From Otis tarda (lineage: Eukaryota; Chordata; Aves; Otidiformes; Otididae), in NCBI GenBank assembly GCA_026413225.1, contig CM048553.1:140748690-140812689 (forward strand): 64,000 nt of DNA, in the 5' to 3' direction. Of the stretch, positions 12,442-23,000 are shown one piece after another. Below the pieces are notes generated by a model. The model ran no database searches. It had not been told where the DNA came from and was given only the letters and a program-made list of their open reading frames with translations. Both the position numbers and the translations under genes were made by a program. The stretch's first letter is position 1. Every line of letters begins with the position of its first letter.

Positions 12442-15400
12442 GTTTCTTTTGAAATAAATCTTGAATGAAAAAACATACAAGACTTTTTTTTAAAAGTATA
12501 TATACTGCTGAAAGTAGTGTCTTATCTGTTGTTCTGGGGGTTTTTTAATTCATGCAAAAATCACCATATGACAATTATTCACATTTTGATCAGAGTAGAT
12601 GGACAGTCTGCTTACTGATTTGAAGTAGTAACATATTTAAATGAAAATTTAGCTTTCTTTTTAAAGAACTTTTATATAAACTAAGTCACATTTCCTTAAG
12701 AATTCAACCCTGAAAAGAAAGTTGTTGAACAAAAGAAACAAAAATACCAAAGATACAATTATCAAATCAGCATTGGTATTAGTGTAGATGTAACTGGTTT
12801 GAACCGTGTAATACTACTATTCTCTCAAAAGGAAAAATGCTACATATTCTCTTATCGTACTGAGTTGCAATTCTCATGGTGACTTCTGTGGGAAGCAACT
12901 CCTGTGACATTTATTTCTTTTCTTCCTGATCTATATAGAGAACATACTTTATTTTCTGTTAGACAAATACTGTCTGGTATTAATTATGCTTTTTTTTTCT
13001 TGACTAAATTTATAACACTGATTTGAAATTCTGGCTATAAATAGCACCACGGAGGTGAACATATTATGAAGCAAAACTTGCCTTCATCTGCATGCAAACT
13101 GAAGGCCACTGGAAGTTTACCCCATGAAGTTCAGCTGTATCACGGCAATAGCATTTAAAGATGGAAAAACTGGTGAGGTGGAGAAGGCAGGCAGCTTTGT
13201 AGGGGAACACTTAGCGTGAACGGTCTAGAACTCTGTCTCGTTTTATTGATATGCTGTCCTGGTTTAAAAGTCACCACATATGCTCAACTAGGAAAAGTCC
13301 AACAGGCAGAACAGGCTCAAAAAAGTCAGTTCATCCCTTACAAAAGGCATTTGTAAGGGCCATCTCCAGAGAAGCTCTGCAGTCTGCAGACACTTACTAG
13401 TTGATCAGAAAAAGGAAGAGCAATCACTTTCCTTCCCCTCAAGACTAGATTTCATTTATCCAAAGCAGCAAAAACAGCATGGCAGCACCACACCTACAGG
13501 TATAGCTCCCAAGTATGACGGTATCTGCATACATTATAACCTTTGATGTACTTCTGTACACAGGAGTTTCCTTAAATAATTAAGTTTTAATCATAATAAA
13601 TTTACAAAGTGACAGCCGAGACTCTGATTTTACAATTACTTTAAGTCTAACTAAGTAGAAATTGCTAACTTCAGCACCAACTTGGCTGCTCCGATTCTCC
13701 TACCAGTTCCCAACACATATTTTTGTCCCCTCCTGGTCCAAGCACCATACTAACACCATCAATGAAAGCTAATACTTGTTACTTGGTTAGTTTTCAGACA
13801 GATCGATTTTCTGATCCAGCTCATCATGTGACCACCTAAATGCTCATTCCAACAGCAACGGGTGCTGAAAATGCATGGCAGCAATACCACCCCTTTGCAG
13901 ACATTGTGTGCATTTAGGTCCGCTCAAAGCAAACATAAAATCTCCATTTGAAGTCTAAAAAGCTCCAAAGGTCTTGCAACAGTTCTTTGGGAAGCCTGCA
14001 GCAAGACACATACTTCTCCAATTCCATTCTACCATTTCACATCAGTGTCTTAGTTCCTAGCTGCAAACATACATTATATCACTTATTATTTACAAATTCA
14101 GAATGACTACAGCATTGTGTAAGACAACACACCTCAGAAATCCAATTTTTAAGAAAGACAAGACACAACACAATGGAAGATCCAGAGGAATGGGAAGTCA
14201 CATTTTTTGTTCTTTTAGCGATATGCATTCCTACTGTTCAAAGAACTGGGTATGTTAGGGTCTCACATGCTGTTCTCAAGTCTTAAGATTTAACTATTTT
14301 AAAATAATCTCAATATGTTAAATCACTTAAAAGCACACAGGGTATTTAATTGCAAGGGAACTATCATAACACAAAATGCACAACAGAAATATTGAAGAAT
14401 TATGACCTCCCTGAGGAATCGCATTTAGTGAGTCCTACTACAGCACATTGTCATTCCTCCACAAGATTTTGAAGAGAGAGTAAAATAATAAATAGTAATG
14501 TACAATCAAAAATCCATATTTTACATCTCCTTAAATATTAGCTCACTATCTAGAAAACAGTAGGCAACATCTCAAGTTATAAATTAACAAAAAGCATCTC
14601 AATGAAGGTTCTTAAAAGTAAAATGACTTTTAGAAGTTAACTCAAATTTTTGTCTTAAGTAAAAGTACTACAATTAGAAAACATTTATATAAAACACTTT
14701 TACAACTTTACTCTAAGTTAAAAGCAGTAATGCTGAGATAGGATAGCTGAACTCTCAAAGAAAATAACAGAAACCGATGAGAGTGACTACACAGAAAAAC
14801 CACTCTGGCGATGTCAGATGTCTTTCTTTTTCCCTCTCCTCAACTTCTGGCACAAAAGGCACAGAGAAAACCACTTTCTCAATGACTGAAAAACTGATCT
14901 CAATCAGATAGGATGCTCAACATGACACCTTCCTTGGTTCTTACTGCTTTACACAGCAGTAATTCTCATTTCAACCTCCGGTTTTAATGCAGTAGGCTGA
15001 GAATTGTTATAAGACACATCAGTAATAAAAGGTTATTACCAACAGATTAGTCAAGGGTGGAAATGACACAAACTAAGCAGAAGGCATGGATAATCTGGGT
15101 AAGAGCCATGGAAAAAAGAAAAATCATGATTGGACTTAAGGCAAATGGAAGCAGTTCAAATTGACTTCTTCCAATTCACTGCTGAACATGTGATGCCCAC
15201 ATGTCCATTTCCAACAAACCTCACCATAAAGAAGCAAAGGCCAATACTGTGAAGTGTTGAAAAACACATCTATTCTTCCATACCACAGCAACATGAATTA
15301 TTGCAGCTGCCTGATAAACGTGAAAGAAGAGAGTCTGGGGGATTTTTTTTTGCCTTTTTTTTTTTTTTGCATTTATCTGAAGCACATCAACCTGTCAGTA

Positions 15401-15779
15401 CGTACCAACCCTGTAAAAAAGAGCAGATTTTATAAAACTAAGGTTGCAGTTTTGCAGCTGGTCTACAAAGCTCTGTGCATGGCTGTGGTCAAAGGCAGTA
15501 ACTCCTCTCACCCCACTTCCCTCATCCATCTACACACTCCCAACTTCTCCAGCTCAGTTCTACCAGGTTTCTGTCAAGCTAACTTTTCAGATTATCAGTT
15601 CCTTTATCCAACTCCATGTGAGGACACAAAAACACTACTGTTTACTCAACAGAAAGGTCAGGAACTCCTGGCTGCTAAGGATAGGCTGTCTCCATAACCA
15701 GCAGCTCACACTTACCCTAGCTTAAATTGATCATAAAAATCACTGCCTTGCAGCAGTAAGTGATCACATCATTGCACGA

Positions 15780-15832
15780 TTATACGGAAAATTTTTGGTA
15801 TGGGTGGTCCTAACTGTTCTATGATTCTAGAG
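15780..15832 (+). mobile_element. Possible short CR1 3' end relic
   Basis: GGTGGTCCTAACTGTTCTAT followed by GATTCTAG resembles the last bases of a CR1 copy (GGTCCCTTCCAACTGTTCTATGATTCTA). Only about 30 bases match, so chance cannot be excluded. Confidence 0.35.
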
Positions 15833-16124
15833 AAAGGACCTCAAAAAACAGCTATTCTTAAGGGTTAGAGATTAGGTTTATGGTAAAGTGTGTTAATCTA
15901 CTTGTTAATAAAGCCAAATATCAGCAGTAGGTGGATTATGACCAAGCAATAACTTTGCAGTTTAAAGGATCTTCCACCAGAAATAACTCTTCCATTACAA
16001 ATTTGAGACCATGGCTTGATTAGCAAACATGGAAGGTGTTTCAAAAGCATGTTACCAATTTTTACCAAAAAGCAAAATCACAACTACTACAGTAAAACAG
16101 TGCTAGTCTTTGTTTCCATTACAG

Positions 16125-16193
16125 GGTTTGTTTGTTTGTTTGCTTGGGGGGGGGGGGGGGGGGTGTTTTTTGTTTTGTTTTTTTTTTTCTAAA
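16125..16193. repeat. GTTT repeat with an 18-G run and a T-rich tract
   Basis: GTTTGTTTGTTTGCTT is followed by 18 G (16146-16163) and then a T-rich stretch. It sits at or just before the 5' edge of the LTR. Long G runs are often mis-sized by sequencing. Confidence 0.8.
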
Positions 16194-16194
16194 G

Positions 16195-17094
16195 TGTTCC
16201 TGTTGTTTAGTGGGGGGGGCTACAATGGCAGCTTCTGTAAGAAAGCTGCTAAAAGTTTGCCCTTTGTCTGGAGGACGTGGTCAGGCCTAGGGTGGACTCA
16301 CCACTGGCCGCAGACAAGCCAACTGGTGACAAAATGTTCAGTGATAATGCCTCTGGTAACTTATTTAAGAACGGGAAAAATAAACAAAACAAACAAAAAA
16401 AAAAAAGTGAAGAAGCAGAAGAAGGAGTAGAGAGAAGGAGGTGCGAGCCTTGTGGCCCTCACCCTCTGGCCTCCACTGAACAGCCAACTGGGCCCAACTC
16501 GGCCCAGCCCAGCTGCAAGAAGTGGAGGAGATGAGATGTGAAGAGAACCTGAGAGGCGTCTGCCTGCCTGTTGTGAAGAATTTCTGGTGAGGGGAACGGC
16601 TGCAGACACAAAGGTCAGTGAAGAAAGAGTGGGAGGAGTAATGCGGCTTCTGGCCAGAATTCCCCTGCAGCCCGTGGTGAAGACCATGGTGAAGCAGGTT
16701 GTCCCCCTGCAGCCTTTGGAGGACCCCACACCAGGGCAGGTGGATGCCTGAAGGAAGCTGTGGCCCATGAAGGGCCTGCACTGGGGCAGCCGTTCTGGAG
16801 GGACTGCACCCTGTGGAAGAAATGACCCACGTGGGAGCAGTTTCATGAAGGACTGTAGCCCATGGGTGGGACCTCACGCTGGAGCAGGGGAGGAATGTGA
16901 GGAGTTCTTTCCCCCGAGGAGGAAGGAGCAGCAGAAAGTGACAAGTGATAAACTGACCGTAACCCCCATTCCCTAATCCCCCCACTATCGCTTGGGGTAG
17001 GGAAGGAGGTAGAGATAATTAGAATGAAGTTAAGCCCAGGAAGAGAGGGGTGGAGGGGAAATTGTTTCATTCTCTCTCTCATTATCCTGCTGTG
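16195..17094 (+). mobile_element. Solo LTR of an avian endogenous retrovirus, 5' part
   Basis: The first part of an avian LTR (ERVL-like by my recollection; the exact family name is uncertain). It has a TATA-like TTATTTAAG at about 16360, then GC-rich sequence of short degenerate repeats built on GTGGAAG...CACG...GGAGCAG units (16640-16900), then AACCCCCATTCCC and a CTCTCATTATCCTGCTGTGG segment. The element is interrupted at about 17094 by a CR1 and resumes at 19433. No retroviral genes flank it, so it is a recombined solo LTR, antisense to STK3. The 5' boundary is uncertain by about 80 bp. The open frames inside it (up to 206 codons on the minus strand) are not viral genes. Confidence 0.7.
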
Positions 17095-19432
17095 GTTTTA
17101 CTAACCACAAGGAGGGGTGCCATGCTCAGCCTTGTGCTCACCAACAGGGAGGGACTGGTGGGGAATGTGAAACTGAAGGACAGCCTTGGCTGCAGCGACC
17201 ACGACACAGTGGAGTTCAAGATCCACGGGGCAGCGAGGAAACTACACAGCAAGCTCTCAGCCCTAGATTTCAGGAGGGCAGACTTCGGCCTCTTCAGGGA
17301 CCTGATGGGCAAAGGGCCATGGGAGGCAGCCCTGGATGGAAGAGGGGCCCAGGAAAGTTGGTCCACATTCAAGGAGCACTTCCTCCAAGCTCAGCAGAGG
17401 TGCATCCCATTGAAGAACAAGTCAGGCAAAAAGGCCAGGAGGCCCATGTGGATGAGCAAGGAGCTCCTGGACCAACTGAAAGTGAAGAAGGAAGCCTATA
17501 GAGGGTGAAGCGGAGACAGGTAGCCTGGGAGGACTACAAAGAGGCTGTGCGAGTGGCCAGGGATCGGGTGGGGAAGGCTAAAGCCCTGATGGAATTGAAT
17601 CTGGCCAGGGATATAAAAAGCAACAATAAAAGCTTCTATAGGTATGTAGGGGACAAAAGAAAGTCCAAGGAGAATGTAGGCCCCCTCCAGAAGGAAACCA
17701 GGGTCCTGGTTACTGGGGACATAGAGAAGGCTGAGGTACTCAATGACTTTTGCCTCAGTCTTCACTGATAAGGGCTCTTGTCTCACCACCCAAGCTGTGG
17801 AAGGCACAGGCAGGGACTGCGAGGATGAAGAACCGCCCACTGTACTCAAAGAGCAGGTTCGGGAACATCTGAGGAACCTGAAGGTGCACAAGTCCATGGG
17901 ACCTGATGAGATCCACCTGCGGGTCCTGAGGGAACTGGCAGATGAAGTTGCCAAGCCGCTGGCCATCATATTTGAGAAGTCGTGGTGGTCTGGTGAGGTC
18001 CCTGATGACTGGAAGAGAGGGAACATAACCCCCATTTTTAAAAAGGGGAACAAGGAGGACCCGGGCAACTACAAGCCAGTCAGACTCACCTCTGTGCCTG
18101 GCAAGGTCATGGAGCAGATTCTCCTGGGAACCATGCTAAGGCACATGGAGAGCAAGGAGGTGGTTGGTGACAGCCAACATGGCTTCACTAAGGGCAGGTC
18201 ATGCCTGGCCAATCTGGTGACCTTCTATGATGGGGTGACAGCACCGGTGGACAAGGGACAAGCAACGGATATCATCTGTCTGGACTTGTGCAAAGCTTTT
18301 GACACTGTCCTGCATGACATCCTTCTCTCTAAACTGGAGAAGCATGGGTTTGACGGATGGACCACTCGGTGGATAAGGAGTTGGCTGGATGGCCGCACTC
18401 AGAGAGTGGTGGTCAACGGCTCAATGTCCAAGTGGAGACTGTCACGAGTGGCGTCCCTCAGGGGTCCGTGTTGGGCCCAGCCCTGTTCAACATCTTTGTC
18501 GGCGACATGGACAGTGGGATAGAGTGCACCCTCAGCAAGTTCGCCGATGACACCAAGTTGTGTGGTGCCGTCGACACACCGGAAGGGAGGGATGCCATCC
18601 AGAGGGACCTTGACAGGCTGGAGAGGTGGGCCCATGCCAACCTCATGAAGTTCAACCAGGCCAAGTGCAAGGTCCTGCACCTGGGTCATGGCAATCTCAG
18701 GCACAAATACAGGCTGGGCGGAGAATGGATCGAGACCAGCCCTGAGGAGAAGGACTTGGGAGTGCTGGTGGACGAGAAGCTCAACATGAGCCAGCAACAT
18801 GCTCTTGTGGCCCAGAAGGTCAACCGCATCCTGGGCTGCATCAAGAGGAGTGTGGCCAGCAGGCTGAGGGAGGTGATTCTCCCCCTCTCCTCTGCCCTGG
18901 TGAGACCCCACCTGGAGTACTATGTCCAGTTCTGGAGCCCCCAACATCAGAAGGACATGGACCAGCTGGAGAAGGTCCAGAGGAGGGCCACAAAAGTGAC
19001 AAGAGAGCTGAAGCACCTTTCCTATGAGGACAGGCTGAGAGAGTTGGGGCTGTTCAGCCTGGAGAAGAGGAGGCTCTGGGGAGACCTGATAGCAGTCTTC
19101 CAGTACCTCAAGGGGGCCTACAAGAAAGATGGGGAGAGGCTGTTCAGTAGGGCCTGTTGTGATAGGACGAGGGGTAATGGTTTTAAAATAGAGGGAGGTA
19201 GATTTAGGTTGGATATTAGGAAAAATTTTTTTTATAATGCGAGTTGTAGAACACTGGAACAGGTTGCCCAGAGAGGTGGTGGATGCCCCAATCCCTGGAA
19301 ACATTCAAGGCCAGGTTGGATGAGGCTCAGAGCAACCTGATCTAGTCGGGGATGTCCCTGCTCCTTGCAGGGGGGTTGGACTAGATGACCTTTGAAGGTC
19401 CCTTCCAACTCTAACCATTCTATGATTCTATG
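17095..19432 (+). mobile_element. CR1 LINE, 5'-truncated, inserted inside the LTR
   Basis: About 2.3 kb of a CR1 non-LTR retrotransposon. It starts in the last part of the endonuclease domain, runs through the reverse transcriptase and ends in a typical CR1 3' end (GGTTGGACTAGATGACCTTT near 19375, then TTCTATGATTCTATG). No ORF1 or 5' UTR is present. LTR sequence continues directly on both sides, so this CR1 is younger than the LTR. It is transcribed towards plus, antisense to STK3. ORF2 is broken by frameshifts, so the copy is dead. Confidence 0.93.
17109..19340 (+). pseudogene. Broken CR1 ORF2 (endonuclease end and reverse transcriptase)
   Basis: This is the decayed ORF2 of the nested CR1. 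Family features in order are: the endonuclease C-terminal piece LVLTNREGLVGN with GCSDHDTVEF (about 17130-17220), the RT finger region [20 protein letters not shown] (about 18020-18080), [10 protein letters not shown] (about 18175), motif A as DLCKAFD (18283-18303), [11 protein letters not shown] (18447-18479), and the catalytic FADD box (18540-18551). The C-terminal connection KVQRRATK and [10 protein letters not shown] is also present. The frame changes at least three times, near 17500 (one base missing in what is normally GRVW-like AYRGWKR), near 17750 and near 18435, giving overlapping open frames of 152, 87, 259 and 327 codons. The catalytic residues remain, but no single protein can be made. 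Confidence 0.9.
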
Positions 19433-19612
19433 AAATAAACAGTTTTCCCCAGGTTGAGTCAGATTTGCCCATAACGGTAACTTGAAGGATCTCTCCCTGT
19501 CCTTATCTTAAACCTTGAGCCTTTTTGTTGTATTCTCTCTCCCTGTTCCCCCGGATGGTGGGGGAGTGAGTGAGAGACTGCGTAGCTTGGTCCTGAGTGG
19601 GGCTAAATTATG
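19433..19612 (+). mobile_element. Solo LTR, 3' part after the CR1
   Basis: The LTR continues here with AATAAACAGTTTTCCCCAGG and TTGAGTC...TTGCCC...ACGGTAA, then ATCTCTCCCTGTCCTTATCT, and ends GGGGGAGTGAGTGAGAGACT...GGGGCTAAATTATGA. This is the usual order of the 3' end of this avian LTR type. AATAAA near its start would act as the LTR poly(A) signal. An A17-G-A11 tract follows. Confidence 0.7.
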
Positions 19613-19641
19613 AAAAAAAAAAAAAAAAAGAAAAAAAAAAA
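19613..19641. repeat. A-rich tract
   Basis: Seventeen A, one G and eleven A directly after the LTR end. It may mark the LTR boundary or be a later expansion. Confidence 0.85.
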
Positions 19642-22235
19642 GGAGGAATTTAGAAACAAACAAATGATAAAGACAAATACTGCAGGAAAAGAAGAGACTG
19701 AACAAAGCAGTTAGTAGTTTGAATTAAATTCATATAGTGGTAGAACATAATTACTTCATCACTACAGGACAGTCTATGTGCTGCAGTCAATGGGGGACAC
19801 AGAAATAAAGCCGTTAAAATGTATCACTGCGGTTTCAGAGTAGGAGACTGAGTCTTGCTCTACAACCACACTGAATCCCCCTTTGATTAGCTCCACTATA
19901 AATTTGTAATTGCTCAGGGCTAGCAAATGGTCTTGACCTTTGAGCCTCAAACCAAATATGACAGTTGCAGGTTCTGTTGAACTCAGGTTTGCAGCAGAAA
20001 CAAGTGAAATAGCATTGATGACACTTATGCAGTCAAATATGCTAAAACAGGAATACTTAACAGAAAAAAACTGCTGTTTTTTCCCCCCACATGAAATTCC
20101 ATTTTGCAGCCCCACTTCTCATTCTTTCCCAGCTGAAACTAGTACAATTCTCTGGAGTAGCTAGAGTGTGGTTAGGCAGAGGAAGCTATGCTTGTTTGCC
20201 TGGAATCTGCTATTTCCCCTCTGCCAAAACACTTGTTTAAAGAAGTCATGTAATATTTCTATTAAGCTGTAAATGCAGTTGACAAGGAAACGGCCTACTG
20301 GCAGTGCATTACCTTTGTGGCAGTGCCAACCAGCCTACAGCAAAATAGTGCACATGGTAATTTCAACATGCATTCCCAAGTAACAAAATTGTGCCTTACA
20401 TAAATACCACATAACTCCAGCAACATCTAGAAAAAGCAATGAAAATTTGCCGAAGCTTTCATGCTTGCCTGTATCAATTCCGTGTCATAACTAAAACAAA
20501 GTAGGAAAGCATCTACATATGTCGAAAAGCCCTGTGAAGCTGTATCGTATGACACTGGGAAAACTATTGCAACTTGAATCTGTGTATTTCTTGTTAACCA
20601 CTGTAACAACTCACTAATAAAAATTAAGAAAAACTGTAGGTATCAAATATACAAAAGCGTACTAACTGCATACAAGCCCTTAAAAACCATAACATAATTT
20701 ATTAACAAGAACACATGTTCTATGTAATCCAGAATTGTTGTGTTAAATTACTTTGGTCTTTGATAGCATTCATTTCATTACAAGAATTAAACAGATTCAC
20801 AAGCTTTCCAACTCAGTGATCTTTGATTTATAAGCAGCTGTTGTCATGTGTATAGAAATCCTCTCTGATAATGTAGTCTTCACCTTTCAATAGCTAGTGC
20901 AACCACATAGAATGATGTTAAAATTAACTCAGCTATAATTAAGACATTTTCATTAAAAGTACAACCAAAACCCCCAGCATGATCAGGTGTATTTAATTTG
21001 TAATCCATAGTTCTTCAGAATATTTTAAAATGTTATTTCACCTTAAATTCCTATAAAAAACAAGCAGAGATACTTATTTTGTTCCCAGCTTTCACTTTGA
21101 ACAGTAATTTTAGAATAGTTAATTAAATGGAAAAAAAATAGTGCAGGAAAATTATTAAGCTTTGCTTCCAAAATTACGTGATGTTTCTAATTGCAAAACA
21201 CTCACTAGCTGTAACAGAGCTGTACATTGCCATAAAACCTCAGGAAACATCTCTGCTCCAAAAAGCACACACAAACAAAAACAGAGAACCCCACAAACAA
21301 AAATCAAGAATGTAACAGCACTAAATATACTTGAACCCATATATGTGTCACCTTACAGTAATCATATATTAACAGTATCTTCTCTTTCAACAGTGGTGGC
21401 TTCCTTATGTTAAGAACTTGATATATGAGGCACTAGTAAAATAAAACTGAATAACCTATTATGCATGCCACTTTTGCGGCAAATGATAGATTTTTTTTTT
21501 TTTTAAATCTGCTTTTAGCACTATAAAGTGCTTTATTAATACCAAATGGGCTTTAGATATAAACAATCCAAGAACGGACTATTCATTGATACTCAGTGCA
21601 ATCAGTGTAGCTATTCTACAGCTCATTTAAAAAAAAATAAAAGCATGACTAACAGTGGCAACAGTTATTCTGAGATAAATACTGCTCCCCATGAACTTCA
21701 CCAAGTAATTCCTTTATAACTGCTATTTCTCATAAAGTGACTAATTCTATTTACATTTTATTTTGTAAAAAGTAAACTAATTCGGTAACAGACTTTAAGA
21801 GTCAGTAATAAATAAAAACTGTCAGGGGTTACCTATGTTAGCAGTGCTCACATAGGACAGCTATGAATCCTTCTTTAGATCATCTTTACTTCAAAATTCC
21901 CTTTCAAAGGAGGATGGCCTCTTGGTTATGGAACTCTCCAAGTGCAGGTACAGTATGGAATAGGTTCTATATGCTGCCTTCAAGTCAGTTAAGCACTTAT
22001 TCCTTTATTTCTCTCTCAAGTGGAGATAAAAGCATTCTGAAACCTTACAGAGATGTGTTAAAACACAGGCAAACTGCAGTAAACAGGAAGCAAGACTGCA
22101 CGTAAAAATCCTTAAAAATCTTTGTCCATAAACATGAAGTTTATGTTTCCAGTAGTAGTTTTTGAGTTTTGGGGTGGTTTGTTGTTTTTTGTTTTTTAAT
22201 ACAACAAACAAGATAACGCTGCCATACACACTTAC

Positions 22236-22403
22236 CCTCATTGGATGAATATCGGCATATGGAGGTTTTCCTTCAGCCATTTCTATCGAAGTGATGCCAA
22301 GGGACCAGATGTCTGCCACGCAGTTATAGCCAATCTCTTGTATTACTTCAGGAGCCATCCAAAATGGAGTTCCTATAACAGTATTACGTTTTGCCATTGT
22401 ATC
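22236..22403 (-). CDS. STK3: STK3 exon 6: activation loop and APE motif
   Basis: The exon is 168 nt, phase 0 at both ends, and encodes residues 172-227. It starts [20 protein letters not shown], which is the activation segment. Thr179 corresponds to the activating autophosphorylation site (Thr180 in human MST2), and APE at 188-190 stabilises the C-lobe. It continues [20 protein letters not shown] and [23 protein letters not shown] is the STK3 form; STK4 has GITAIEM. The donor is AGG followed by GTAAGT. The acceptor is TTACAG with a poor, A-interrupted pyrimidine tract. The next exon, which should start AIFMIPT, was not seen anywhere in 1-22235, so the gene continues beyond the left edge of the window. 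Confidence 0.96.
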
Positions 22404-22835
22404 CTGTAATTATATTATTTATGCAATTAAAACAGAAATGCTTATTTTCAGATTCTTTTGATATTAATTCTATATTTAAAAGTTGAATTAGCTACAAAGG
22501 TCAAATAGTAGCAATTTCCAATTACAATCAAGCAGATTCAGCCCATCAGCCTACAGAGACCAAACAGGGGACAATGATCAAAAACATCAAGCAGAAGTTT
22601 AAACTGGGATCATCAGGCATTTGAAGTTGTAACAGTAGGTTATAAAAACAAACAACTAAAAACTAAATATCCTTGCAATACACTAAATACACATTGTGAT
22701 AAAGAATACTAGCTCTACTACTACCACTACTCACTCCTCAGACAAAAAATTCAAGGCAGTAGTAAAATAAAAATGTAAAAGAAAATGGTTAGGAGTACTA
22801 ATGCATTTTTAAACTATCTTTCCACAGGTACTTAC
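22404..22835 (-). other. STK3: STK3 intron 5
   Basis: A short intron of 432 bp between exons 5 and 6 with a GTAAGT donor and a TTACAG acceptor. The acceptor end is AT-rich and has a poor polypyrimidine tract. No repeat or other feature is visible in it. Confidence 0.9.
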
Positions 22836-23000
22836 TGTTAACTGGCCAGCTACACCAAAATCAGCTAATTTTGCATGTCCCTCAGTGTTAAGAAGGATGT
22901 TTCCAGCCTTTATATCTCTATGTATTTTTCTCATAAAGTGCAAGTATTCAAGTCCTTTAAGAGTAGATTTTAGAATAGTTGCAATTTCATCTTCTGTTAG
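22836..23000 (-). CDS. STK3: STK3 exon 5: catalytic loop and DFG motif
   Basis: The exon is 165 nt, phase 0 at both ends, and encodes residues 117-171. It carries the catalytic core: HRDIKAGN (proton acceptor Asp145, Lys147, Asn150) and DFG (Mg-binding Asp163), with [19 protein letters not shown] between and after. [10 protein letters not shown] has the Lys typical of STK3 where STK4 has Gln. The opening LTEDE has Thr where the human STK3 I know has Ile, as STK4 does, so this single site does not separate the paralogues in birds. The acceptor is TTTTCTTGCAG and the donor is GTAAGT. All catalytic residues are present, so the kinase should be active. Exon 6 follows after only 432 bp. Confidence 0.96.

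Larger units (their letters stand above)
1..22235 (-). other. STK3: STK3 intron 6 (partial, more than 22 kb)
   Basis: This is AT-rich non-coding DNA between exon 6 and the left window edge. I found no STK3 exon and no other gene. It contains a CR1 tail (401-760), an AT-rich repeat patch (760-930), A-rich and GT-rich simple repeats near 4.8 and 5.1 kb, a palindrome cluster near 6.6 kb, a TA repeat at 12.4 kb and the nested LTR/CR1 at 16.1-19.6 kb. The open frames in it have no family match I recognise. The longest outside repeats is 172 codons at 5732-6250. The remaining stretches show nothing recognisable. Confidence 0.85.

Noticed and set aside
13250..13275. TGTCCTGGTTTAAAAG resembling the start of another avian LTR type
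   Set aside because: Only about a dozen bases match and nothing downstream continues the similarity.
15254..15697. 147-codon open frame in intron 6
   Set aside because: It includes translated poly-T, has no recognisable family and lacks any supporting splice or promoter signal.
16361..16985. Open frames of 161 and 206 codons on the minus strand near 16.4-17.0 kb
   Set aside because: They are antisense to the GC-rich repetitive part of the solo LTR; no recognisable domain and the composition follows the repeat.
18399..19304. 301-codon open frame on the minus strand
   Set aside because: It is the exact antisense of the CR1 reverse transcriptase frame, a known codon-bias shadow.
1..22235. Search for STK3 exon 7 and later exons (AIFMIPT and the C-terminal SARAH region)
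   Set aside because: No sequence fitting these conserved peptides with splice sites was seen; they are expected to the left of the window.
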